Assembly: GCF_001570605.1 (NCBI RefSeq)
Contig: NZ_BBXG01000013.1
Span: forward strand, 124,001 to 188,000
DNA from: Herbidospora cretacea
GTDB taxonomy: Bacteria; Actinomycetota; Actinomycetes; Streptosporangiales; Streptosporangiaceae
Length of the DNA stretch: 64,000 nt
Reading direction: 5' to 3'
Below the pieces are notes generated by a model. It was not told the origin of the DNA. It did not search any database and worked only from the letters and a program-made list of their open reading frames with translations. How positions within the stretch are numbered: position 1 is the stretch's first letter; each line of letters begins with the position of its first letter. Shown here in pieces: positions 55,525 to 63,381 of this stretch. The position numbers were made by a program, and so were the translations under genes.

Positions 55525-55670
55525 GTGGCCGCCGACCCCACCCCGCAGGCTCCATGAGGCGGCCGCTCTGTTCGGACTGCTGGCCGCCCCGGCGCGAGTG
55601 CGACGTGAGCAGTCTCGCCGAGCGGGTGGGCGGCGCGCTACCAGGTGGCGTCGGCCCTGTGACCGGGTAG
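55525..55670 (+). pseudogene. Relic of an ArsR/SmtB-family regulator
   Basis: Pieces of a typical ArsR N-terminal half appear in order but in different frames. GTG at 55525 begins VAADPTPQAP and stops; one base over, HEAAALFGLLAAPARV matches the ArsR helix pattern; another shift gives ECDVSSLAERVGGALP, the usual 'GE..V..LAE..G' segment. About ten residues between the last two pieces and the whole C-terminal half (SQHL onwards) are missing. This looks like a gene decayed by several indels, unless the region contains sequencing errors. It lies beside two other damaged genes. Confidence 0.55.
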
Positions 55671-55674
55671 TGCG

Positions 55675-56463
55675 TCACCCCACGGGCAGCAGGGTCGCCA
55701 GCAGGTCGTCCAGGCTGACCAGGCCGGTCACCGTGCCGTCGGGGCCGCGGACGACGGCGAGCTGGCCGTGCGCCTCCTGGAGGGCGGCGACCGCGTCGGA
55801 CACCGTCGTCTCCGGTGACAGCACGGGCAGCGGGTGGCCGAGGCTCGCCGCGCTCACCGCGCTGCCCCTCCTGCGCGCGAGGTAGGCGTCCCGCACGTGG
55901 ACGACCCCGGCGGGCCCGTCCGCGTCGCTGACGATCAGCCGGGTGCGGCCGCTGGCCGCGCTCAGCTCGATCACGTCCTGCGGCGAGGACGCGGCGGGCA
56001 CGGCGACGATGTCCCCGGCCGGGACCACCAGCGGTTCGATCGGGGTGCTGGGGGCGTTCAGCGCCTGGGTGAGGACCACGTGGTCGTCGGCGTCGATCAG
56101 CTTCAGGCGGCGTGACTCCTCCACCAGGCGCTGGAGCTGGTCGCGGGTGCGCGGCGGCGACTCGCCGTCCGTCGGCTGCACCCTGACCGCGCGCAGCAGC
56201 AGGTTGCTGACGCCGTTCAGCACGGTCAGGACCGGCCGGACGAGCATCGTGAAGCCCCGGAACGGCAGCGCCAGCATGGTGGCCGACCGCTCGGGGTGGG
56301 CGATGGCCCACGACTTGGGCGCCATCTCCCCGATGACCATGTGCAGGAACGTCACGATCGCCAGGGCGATGACGAACGCGACCACATGCGCCATCGTGGC
56401 CGACAGCCCGACGGCCTCGAAGGCGGGGGTGAGCGTTCCGGCGATGAGCGGCTCGGAGACGCA
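55675..56463 (-). pseudogene. CNNM/CBS-domain (CorC/HlyC-like) membrane protein, 5' part deleted
   Basis: The reading frame runs from CVSEPLIAGTLTPAF (near 56463) through FLHMVIGEMAPKSWAIA, the conserved end of a DUF21/CNNM domain, then two CBS domains (VVPAGDIVAVPA to VRDAYLA, and VLSPETTVSDA to VSLDDLLATLL), ending LLPVG. About the first 80 residues (start, first helix, and the GAQLGIT segment) are absent. Upstream the frame runs directly into the tail of the neighbouring paralogue. ATG 56394 could still be used, but would start within the membrane domain. Full relatives act as metal-ion or envelope-related transport proteins. Probably inactive. Confidence 0.7.
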
Positions 56464-57726
56464 CCTGGACCTCGACCCGTCGGGGGGCTCCTGCGGTCAG
56501 GGACGGGGTGAGCGGCACCATGAGGACGTCACCCGGCGCGGCGAACCGTTCGAGGTGGTGCAGGATCAGGCCGGCGACGGTGTCGTACTCGTCCAGGTCC
56601 GGCAGTTCGAGACCGGTCTCCAGGGCGATCTCGTCGATGCGGAGGGCGGCGTCGACCGTCCAGCCGTCATCGTCGCGCCTGACCGTGACGATCTCGGCGT
56701 CGTTCTCGTCGGTGATCTCGCCGACGAGTTCACGTCCTCCAACGTCACCAGCCCGGCCAGGCCGCCGTGCTCGTCGACGACGCAGGCGACCTCCTCGCCG
56801 CTCCGGTGCATCTGCGCCACCAGATCCGGCAGGGTGATGGAGAACGGCACGACCAGGACGTCCCTGGCGATGTCGGCGACCTTCGTCGTCGCCGCTCCGG
56901 CGGGCGGGACCCGCACGAGTTCCCGCAGCCCCACGATGCCGACGACCTCGTCCATGCGGGCGCCCATCACCGGATAGTGGGTGTGCCCGTAGCGGGCCAG
57001 GAGCTCGTCGAGCGCGGAGACGGCGGCCGAGCCGCTGATCGTCACGACGTCGACGCGGGGCACCATGACCTCTTCGGCCGTGTGGTCGGAGAAGGCCAGG
57101 GCGCGGGCCAGGATGTCGGCCTGGTCGCCGGGCAGATGCCCGTGGCGCTCCGACTCGCCGATGATGTGGCCGAGCTCCTCCAGGGTCGCGCCGTGGTGGA
57201 GCTCCTCGACCGGCTCGATGCCGATCGCCCGCAGGAGGCGGTTGGCGGAGGCGTCGAACAGCCTGATGACGGGCCCCGCCACGGTCAGATAGACGAGCGT
57301 CGAGCTCGCCAGGGCGCGGGCGAGAGCCTCCGACCTGGCCAGCGCGAGATTCTTGGGCGCCAGCTCGCCGAGGATCATCTGGATGACCGTGGCCACGACG
57401 AACCCGAGGACCAGCGCCACGGCGCCGACCGCGCCGGACGGCACGCCGAGCGCCTCCAGCCCGGGGGCGATGAGCTCGGCGAGGGCGGGCTTGGCGATGA
57501 AACCCACGATCAGAGCGGTGACGGTGATGCCGAGCTGGGCGCCCGACAGCATGAACGACAACCGCTCCAGCACCTTCACGGCGCGAGCGGCCTTCCTGTC
57601 GCCCTCCGCCGCCCTCTGCGTCAGGGCCAGCCGGTCGGCGGTGACGTAGGCGAACTCCTGAGCCACGAAGTAGCCGGTGGCGAGGGTCAGGACGAACACG
57701 GCGACGAGGCCGAGGAGGATGCTCAT
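56464..57726 (-). pseudogene. CNNM/CBS-domain protein (CorC/HlyC-like) with a frameshift
   Basis: Intact start at ATG 57726 with the typical DUF21 domain (GYFVAQEFAYV, GAQLGITVTALIVGF, MILGELAPKN), then CBS domains (VMVPRVDVVTI; EHGGLAGLVTLEDV). Near 56730 the frame breaks: after LEDV the expected ELVGEITDEN, and the CorC/HlyC transporter-associated domain (RRDDDGW, LPDLDEYDTVAG, VLMVPLTPSL), continue only in another frame, down to about 56464. There it joins the truncated paralogue. As sequenced, the protein would end with about 55 out-of-frame residues at 56566. It is either a real one-base deletion or a sequencing error; the adjacent fusion favours real damage. Confidence 0.72.
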
Positions 57727-57855
57727 CCGGGCGTCAGCTCACCAGGTTCGCCGGGATTGTTACCGTCCGCTTCTACGCATCCACTCCTGTCCGATTAGTA
57801 CCTTCTTGGGGTTCCGAACGAGCGGATGCTTACGGTCGTTCCAGGGCCGACCGCG

Positions 57856-58308
57856 TCAGCCGCCGGCGAGTGGCGCCTCGCCGGCGCTGAGGGTCCGCAG
57901 GATGTCGGCCAGCGTCGACAGCTGCTCGGGGGTGAGCGGCCTGAACAGCTCCTCGGCCGCCAGTTCGTAGCCGGCCGTCCAGTCCTGGGCCAGTGCGGCG
58001 CCCTGCGCCGTCACCCGGAGGAGCACGGACCGGCGGTCGCCCGCGCTGGTCTGGCGTTCCAGCAGCCCGTCCCGGACGAGCGCGTCGACCAGGGTGGAGG
58101 CGGTCCCCTGGGCGATGCCCACCGCGAGAGCGAGCTCGGTGAGCCTGACCGGCTGCGAACGCGCCACCTCCACCACCAGGCGCGACCTCGGCGTCGACAC
58201 CCCGTGCTCGCCCAGCCGCTCGTTGAAGTGACGCACGAGCACCTTGGCCGTGCGGCTGAACTCGTCGGCGACCTGTGCCGCGGTCGGCTGCTTCTTCGCG
58301 TTCGGCAT
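57856..58308 (-). CDS. MarR-family transcriptional regulator
   Basis: 150 residues with the winged-helix core of MarR proteins: LTELALAVGIAQGTASTLVDALVRDGLLER, and the wing SAGDRRSVLLRVT. The N-terminal helix contains FSRTAKVLVRHFNERL. GAGGAGG lies 6 bases before ATG 58308, so this start is preferred to upstream in-frame ones. It is divergent from an extended SDR gene, with two palindromic sites between them; most likely it represses that gene and itself in response to a small ligand. Confidence 0.9.
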   Translation of the reverse strand: MPNAKKQPTAAQVADEFSRTAKVLVRHFNERLGEHGVSTPRSRLVVEVARSQPVRLTELALAVGIAQGTASTLVDALVRDGLLERQTSAGDRRSVLLRVTAQGAALAQDWTAGYELAAEELFRPLTPEQLSTLADILRTLSAGEAPLAGG

Positions 58309-58355
58309 CGCCTGCCTCCTCTTGACGCCCTCATCGTACGGGAGGTTACATAGAC

Positions 58356-58369
58356 GTCGATGCATCGAC
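58356..58369. promoter_or_regulatory. Perfect 14-bp palindrome GTCGATGCATCGAC, probable MarR operator
   Basis: Fully symmetric, 47 bases upstream of the MarR start and 78 upstream of the SDR start. MarR dimers bind palindromes of this size. A second, imperfect copy is centred 29 bp away. Confidence 0.65.
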
Positions 58370-58384
58370 ACCGAACTATTCGAC

Positions 58385-58398
58385 GGCTATGCATCGAC
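58385..58398. promoter_or_regulatory. Second, imperfect MarR-type half-palindrome GGCTATGCATCGAC
   Basis: The right half (ATGCATCGAC) is identical to the perfect site; the left half differs at three positions. Centre-to-centre distance of 29 bp puts both sites on nearly the same helix face. Confidence 0.5.
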
Positions 58399-58447
58399 CG
58401 GGCGGGCGCGCACGAGAAGCGCGTCCTCGATCACCAGGAGTGCGATC

Positions 58448-59446
58448 ATGAAGGTCTTCCTCACGGGCGGCAGCGGATTCGTCGGCGGCGCCCTCGTCCA
58501 CCGCCTCCTCGCCGAAGGACACGAGGTCCTGGCGCTCGCCCGATCGAGTTCGAGCGTTCAGCGGGTGCGCGCGGCCGGAGCCGACGCCGTCCCCGGCGAC
58601 CTCGCCGAACTCGGCCGGCCCGGATCCCCGGCCTGGCTCGCCAGGCTGCGCGAGGCCGACGCGGTCGTGCACGTCGCGGCCCACATGGAGTTCTGGGGCC
58701 CCGACGCGCTCTTCGAACAGGCCAACCACGTGCCGGCCCTCGCCCTGCACGCCGCGAGCGTCGAGGCCGGGGTGCGGCGCTTCGTCCTCATCAGCGCCGC
58801 GTCCGTCTCCACCGGCAGCCAACGCCGCCCCGTCGTCGACGAGTCGACACCGGAAGGCCGGCCGAACATCGCCTACAGCCGGGTCAAACTGGCCACCGAG
58901 CGCGCCCTGGTGAAAGCCCCCGGCGGCGACACCGAACTGGTCGTGCTCCGCCCGCCGTTCGTCTGGGGCCGCGGCATGACGACGATCGACGAGATGGCCG
59001 AGGTCGCCGAGGCGGGACGGTTCGCCTGGATCGACCACGGCAGGCACGTCGTCGACTTCGTGCACGTCGAGAACCTGGCCACCGCCGCCGTCCTCGCGCT
59101 CACCCGGGGCCGCCACCGCGGGGTGTACTACGTGACGGACGGCACGCCCATGCCCCTTCGCGACTTTCTCACCCCCTTGCTGGCCACCCGAGGCGTGGAT
59201 CTGTCCAGGAGCCGCAGCGTCCCGCTGGCGATCGCGGCGCCCATAGCCGCGACGATGGACCGCACGGCCCGCCTGCTCCGCCGCAAGACGGCGCCTCCGC
59301 TGACGAACTGGCTGGTGAGCTTCACCGGCCGCGACCGTTCCTACGACATCACCGCCGCGCGCAGGGAGTTGGGCTACTCGCCTGACATGAGCGTGGAGAA
59401 AGGCCTGGCCGAGATGGCCTCTTCCGGGACGACCAGACCGATGTGA
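58448..59446 (+). CDS. Extended SDR: NAD-dependent epimerase/dehydratase family protein
   Basis: 332 residues. N-terminal nucleotide-binding GGSGFVGG and catalytic AYSRVKLATE (Tyr/Lys of YxxxK), with Ser in ISAASVSTGS upstream: a complete extended short-chain dehydrogenase. Closest in pattern to sterol/dihydroflavonol-4-reductase-like members that act on hydroxylated lipids or aromatic compounds; the substrate is unknown. GGAG is 7 bases before the ATG. Divergent from the MarR gene, so probably induced by a compound sensed by MarR. No connection with the PKS is evident. Confidence 0.85.
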   Translation: MKVFLTGGSGFVGGALVHRLLAEGHEVLALARSSSSVQRVRAAGADAVPGDLAELGRPGSPAWLARLREADAVVHVAAHMEFWGPDALFEQANHVPALALHAASVEAGVRRFVLISAASVSTGSQRRPVVDESTPEGRPNIAYSRVKLATERALVKAPGGDTELVVLRPPFVWGRGMTTIDEMAEVAEAGRFAWIDHGRHVVDFVHVENLATAAVLALTRGRHRGVYYVTDGTPMPLRDFLTPLLATRGVDLSRSRSVPLAIAAPIAATMDRTARLLRRKTAPPLTNWLVSFTGRDRSYDITAARRELGYSPDMSVEKGLAEMASSGTTRPM

Positions 59447-59613
59447 CGACCAGAGGCCGGCGGCTCAGCCGTGCGTCATGATCCGTCGAGGCTGAACCCG
59501 GTGGCATCGCTTCTCACGGTGATCGCGTTGCTGCTCACATTTGTGCGCGCTTCTGGGGCTGAGTCGCTCCTGCTGCCGTGACGTCGGGTCACAGCGGTCA
59601 CCCGGCCGGACGG

Positions 59614-60600
59614 TCAGGGACGGATGGCGCCCAGCAGGCGCCCGCGCCAGTAGCCGTCGAGGTCGACCACTTTGACCACGTCGCCCGTCTGGGGGGCGTG
59701 AACCATCTTGCCGTCGCCCGCGTACATCCCCATGTGTCCCAGCCCGTTGCTGAACAGCAGGTCGCCGGGCTGGAGCGCGTCGAGCGAGACGCGCCGGCTC
59801 GCTCCCCAGGCCCACTGGGTGTACGTCGTGCGGGGAAGCTGGACCCCCGCGCTGGCCCATGCGGCCTGGGTGAGGCCGGAGCAGTCCCAGGATCCCGGCC
59901 CCTCGGCTCCGTACTGGTAGGGCTTGCCGATCTGGGCGAAGGCGAACTGCAGCGCGGTCCGGGCGTTTCCCGACGCCGAACCCGTGTACTTGACCCCGGA
60001 GCCGTCGGGGTTGCCGACCCGATAGGTGTTGAGCCGCCTGAGCAGCTTGGTCTGCTCGCGGATGAGCCCTTCGACCTTCTTCTTCTCCTTGCCCACCTTG
60101 TCCCGTGCTGCGTCCGCCTCGGTCAGCACGACCTTGGCCTGGGCACGCTGCTCCCGGAGCTCCACCGAGGTCGCCTCGTACGCGCGCAGCACCTCACTCT
60201 GGGTGCGGGCGATCTGGTCGACCAGGAGCATCCGGGTCATCGCCTGACCGCTGTCGTCAGGGGAGGCGAACATCCGGGCGCCGGCGAACCCGCCGGTCTG
60301 GAAACTGCCCACCGCGAGGGACACCAGCTGCCGCTTGAGCCCGTCGAGATGCTCGTTCTTCTTCTTCAGGGTCGCGCCGAGCGACCGGTACTTCTTGTCC
60401 GCCGCGGCGACCGCCTCCTCGGCCTGGTTGTACTGCTCGACCACCTCGTCGGCCTGTTCGTTGAGCTTGACGAGCTTGGCGCGGACCTGGGGGATGGTGG
60501 GCCTGGGCTCGGCCGCGACCTGGCTCGGACTGGCCACGACGGCGAGCGCGAGACCGCCCGCGATCAACTGGAGGTGTCTGGCTCGCGTCCGTAAGGGCAC
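59614..60600 (-). CDS. Secreted NlpC/P60 peptidoglycan endopeptidase (RipA-like)
   Basis: 328 residues. GTG start with GGAG 8 bases upstream. Signal peptide at residues ~1-30 (LQLIAGGLALAVVASPSQVAA), a long coiled coil at ~35-200 (QADEVVEQYNQAEEAV onward), and a C-terminal NlpC/P60 domain with the catalytic Cys in WDCSGLTQAAW and His in GHMGMYAG; the second His context is KMVHAPQTGD. It cleaves peptide stems of peptidoglycan during growth or division. Codon 3 is TTA, the rare Leu codon that depends on the bldA tRNA in Streptomyces, hinting at developmental control. Divergent from the BlaI-type repressor gene. Confidence 0.92.
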   Translation of the reverse strand: MPLRTRARHLQLIAGGLALAVVASPSQVAAEPRPTIPQVRAKLVKLNEQADEVVEQYNQAEEAVAAADKKYRSLGATLKKKNEHLDGLKRQLVSLAVGSFQTGGFAGARMFASPDDSGQAMTRMLLVDQIARTQSEVLRAYEATSVELREQRAQAKVVLTEADAARDKVGKEKKKVEGLIREQTKLLRRLNTYRVGNPDGSGVKYTGSASGNARTALQFAFAQIGKPYQYGAEGPGSWDCSGLTQAAWASAGVQLPRTTYTQWAWGASRRVSLDALQPGDLLFSNGLGHMGMYAGDGKMVHAPQTGDVVKVVDLDGYWRGRLLGAIRP

Positions 60601-60741
60601 TACTAGGTCTCCTCGTAGATCGGGGTCACGAAATGGTACAGAAGATCCTTGATCTGTATGGCCGGATTGATGCCGGAAGGTATCAATGGAGGTTCCGACT
60701 ACGACCCCGGTGACCATCACGGGGTCAGGGGGGCCGACACG

Positions 60742-61119
60742 ATGCGGGCGATGCGGGGCCTGGGAGATCTGGAAGCCGCGATCATGGACCGGCTCTGGTC
60801 CTACCGCCGCCCGGCGTCGGTCCGGTTCGTCCTGGAGGACCTCCGCCGGCATCGGGAGATCGCGTACACCACCGTGATGACGGTGATGGACAACCTGCAC
60901 ACCAAGGGGCTGCTCCGCCGGGAGCCGGTCGGCCGCGCCTACATCTACGAGCCGGTCGCCTCCAAGGAGGCCTACACCGCCCAGCTGATGCGTGAGGTCC
61001 TCGCGTCGGGCGCCAATCCGGCGGCCACCCTGGTCCACTTCCTGGAGCGGCTCACTCCCGAAGAGGCCGCGGCGCTGGAGGCGGCACTCCGCGTCCATCC
61101 GCCGAAGGGCAGTCCATGA
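60742..61119 (+). CDS. BlaI/MecI/CopY-family repressor
   Basis: 125 residues from ATG 60742 (GGGGGG about 8 bases upstream). Winged-helix pattern LGDLEAAIMDRLW, IAYTTVMTVMDNLHTKGLL and the wing VGRAYIYEPVASKEAY match BlaI/CopY. A C-terminal helix region supports dimerisation. No BlaR1-type M56 sensor protease is adjacent, so it may be ligand- or metal-responsive, or work with a distant sensor. A weak dyad CTAC-N11-GTAG at 60600-60618, over the start of the divergent NlpC gene, could be its site. It converges on the copper ATPase with a 12-base gap. Confidence 0.88.
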   Translation: MRAMRGLGDLEAAIMDRLWSYRRPASVRFVLEDLRRHREIAYTTVMTVMDNLHTKGLLRREPVGRAYIYEPVASKEAYTAQLMREVLASGANPAATLVHFLERLTPEEAAALEAALRVHPPKGSP

Positions 61120-61131
61120 AAGTCGCCGCTC

Positions 61132-63180
61132 TTACGCGGTCCCGGGCCGGAGGTCGAGGCGGCGCAGCAACTGGGCGTTCAGCGCCACCACGATTGTGGA
61201 GAGCGACATGAGGATCGCGCCCACCGACATCGGCATCACGAATCCGACCGGCGCCAGCACCCCCGCGGCTAGCGGGACGGAGATCAGGTTGTAGCCCGCC
61301 GCCCACCACAGGTTCTGCTTCATCTTGCGGAAACCGGCATGGGACAGGTCGATGACCGACAGGACCGACCGCGGGTCGTCGCTCGCGAGCACGACCCCCG
61401 CCGACGCGATGGCGACGTCGGTGCCCGCGCCGATCGCGATGCCCACGTCGGCCTGGGCGAGGGCGGGGGCGTCGTTGACGCCGTCCCCGACCATCGCGAC
61501 GCGGCGCCCTTCGTCCTGCAGCTCCTTGACCTTGTCGGACTTGTCCTCGGGGCGGACACCGGCGAAGTACCGGTCGATGCCGAGGTCGTCGGCCACCGAC
61601 CGGGCGACGGCCTCGGCGTCCCCTGTGATCATGACGACCCGCACGCCGCGTCGGCGAAGGGAGGCGACGGCGTCGCGGGACTCCGGCCGGATCTCGTCGG
61701 CCAGCTTCAGCGCGCCGACGACCTGGCCGTCTGCCAGGACGTGCAGGATCGTGGAACCGTCCGAGCGCCATTCGTCCGCGACGCCGAGTTCCCGGACGTC
61801 TTCCCGCTCCAGCAGATGAGGACCGCCGACCTGGACCCGTCTCCCGTCGACGGTGGCCGCGACCCCGACGGCGGGTGAAGACTCGAAGTCGTCGGCGGAC
61901 GCGACGCGTGCTCCGTGCTCCTTCGCCCCCGCCACGACCGCCCGCGCCAGGGGGTGCTCGCTGTCGGTCTCGGCCGCCGCGCCCAGGGCCAGCACCTCCT
62001 CGACCGTGTGCCCGCCGGCGGGTTCGACGGCGACGACCCTGGGTTCGCCCCGGGTCAGGGTGCCGGTCTTGTCGAACAGCACGGTGTCGACGGTCCGCAT
62101 GCTCTCGAGCGCCAGCCGGTCCTTGATCAGGACACCACCGCGCGCGGCCCGTTCGGTCGCGATCGAGACGACGAGCGGGATGGCCAGCCCGAGGGCGTGC
62201 GGGCAGGCGATCACCAGCACCGTGATCGTCCGGATGACCGCCTCGTCGGGAGCCCCCGCGAGCGACCAGACGCCCGCCGTGACGACGCCCGCCCCCAGAG
62301 CGAACCAGAACAGCCACCCGGCGGCGGTGTCGGCGATGCGCTGCGCCCGGGACGAGGAGTTCTGCGCGTCGGTGACCAGTCGCTGGATGCCCGCGAGCGC
62401 CGTGTCGTCCCCGACGGCCGTCACCCGTACGCGCAGGCCCGAATCGGTCGCCACCGTACCGGCGACGACCTTGTCCCCCTCCGAGCGCCGCACGGTCCGC
62501 GACTCCCCGGTGATCATCGACTCGTCCATGCTCGCGGAACCGCTGACGACGACCCCGTCAGCCGGGACGCGGCCACCCGGGCGAACGACGACGACGTCCT
62601 CAAGCCGCAGGTCAGCGGGCCTGACAGGCACCGTCTGATCCCCGTCGACCCGTTCGGCCTCGTCGGGCAGCAGGGCCGCGAGAGAATCCAGCGCGGACGT
62701 GGTCTGCGCGAGAGACCGCATCTCGATCCAGTGACCCAGCAGCATGATGACGATCAGCAGGGCCAGCTCCCACCAGAAGTCCAGCTGATGATCGAGAAGT
62801 CCGACGGACGCCCCCAGCGACGAGACGAACGCCACGGTGATCGCCAGGCCGATCAGCAGCATCATGCCCGGCTTGCGCGATCGCAGCTCGTCGACCGCTC
62901 CGGTCAGGAAGGGCCGCCCGCCCCAGACGTACATCACGCTGCCGAGCACAGGTGAGATCCAGCGGATCGCGACATGGTCCGGCAGGTGATATCCGATGAT
63001 CATCGCGAACATCCCGGAGCTGAGGACCGTGGGGATCGCCAGGACGAGCATGATCCAGAAGAGCCGCCGGAACCGGGCGACGTGATCGCCGTGCCCGCCG
63101 TGGCCTTCGTGGGACGCATGTCCGGACGCCTCGTGTGACGGGGCGTCGGCATGCACATGGTTCGCGGATGAGTGCACCAT
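61132..63180 (-). CDS. copB: CopB-type P1B copper-transporting ATPase
   Basis: 682 residues. The cytosolic N-terminus is His-rich (residues ~1-35, repeated HxxH clusters) and has no CxxC domain. Transmembrane metal motif CPH in IACPHALGL, phosphorylation site DKTGTLT, TGES actuator loop, and hinge GDGVNDAPAL. CPH plus a His-rich N-terminus is the pattern of P1B-3 (CopB-like) ATPases that expel copper. ATG 63180 is preferred (GGAAGGG upstream). A CsoR-like box lies about 53 bases upstream, pointing to copper induction. Confidence 0.92.
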   Translation of the reverse strand: MVHSSANHVHADAPSHEASGHASHEGHGGHGDHVARFRRLFWIMLVLAIPTVLSSGMFAMIIGYHLPDHVAIRWISPVLGSVMYVWGGRPFLTGAVDELRSRKPGMMLLIGLAITVAFVSSLGASVGLLDHQLDFWWELALLIVIMLLGHWIEMRSLAQTTSALDSLAALLPDEAERVDGDQTVPVRPADLRLEDVVVVRPGGRVPADGVVVSGSASMDESMITGESRTVRRSEGDKVVAGTVATDSGLRVRVTAVGDDTALAGIQRLVTDAQNSSSRAQRIADTAAGWLFWFALGAGVVTAGVWSLAGAPDEAVIRTITVLVIACPHALGLAIPLVVSIATERAARGGVLIKDRLALESMRTVDTVLFDKTGTLTRGEPRVVAVEPAGGHTVEEVLALGAAAETDSEHPLARAVVAGAKEHGARVASADDFESSPAVGVAATVDGRRVQVGGPHLLEREDVRELGVADEWRSDGSTILHVLADGQVVGALKLADEIRPESRDAVASLRRRGVRVVMITGDAEAVARSVADDLGIDRYFAGVRPEDKSDKVKELQDEGRRVAMVGDGVNDAPALAQADVGIAIGAGTDVAIASAGVVLASDDPRSVLSVIDLSHAGFRKMKQNLWWAAGYNLISVPLAAGVLAPVGFVMPMSVGAILMSLSTIVVALNAQLLRRLDLRPGTA

Positions 63181-63232
63181 GCCGGTCAGGTCCCTTCCTT
63201 CGTGGGCCGACGTTCCGGCCGCACGCTCCAAC

Positions 63233-63249
63233 ATACCCCCATGGGGTAT
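63233..63249. promoter_or_regulatory. CsoR-type copper operator ATACCCCCATGGGGTAT
   Basis: A 17-base near-perfect inverted repeat (ATACCCC, three-base centre, GGGGTAT) in the promoter region of the copper ATPase. It matches the A/T-flanked C-run/G-run form bound by actinobacterial CsoR. No csoR gene is in the window. Confidence 0.75.
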
Positions 63250-63381
63250 CTATTCCCTGAGCGACTGACCCATGGAGCCCACAAGCTCCTTCGCGTGCCC
63301 GATCTTGGCGCTCTGGCGGTCTCGGCCATGCTCTCGGTGGGTGGGCCCTGGCTGCGAGTCAAGGTCTCGCCCCGGTCCGGG

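Noticed and set aside
60600-60618. CTAC-N11-GTAG as a BlaI operator
   Set aside because: Arms of only four bases; too weak to list as a site without binding data.
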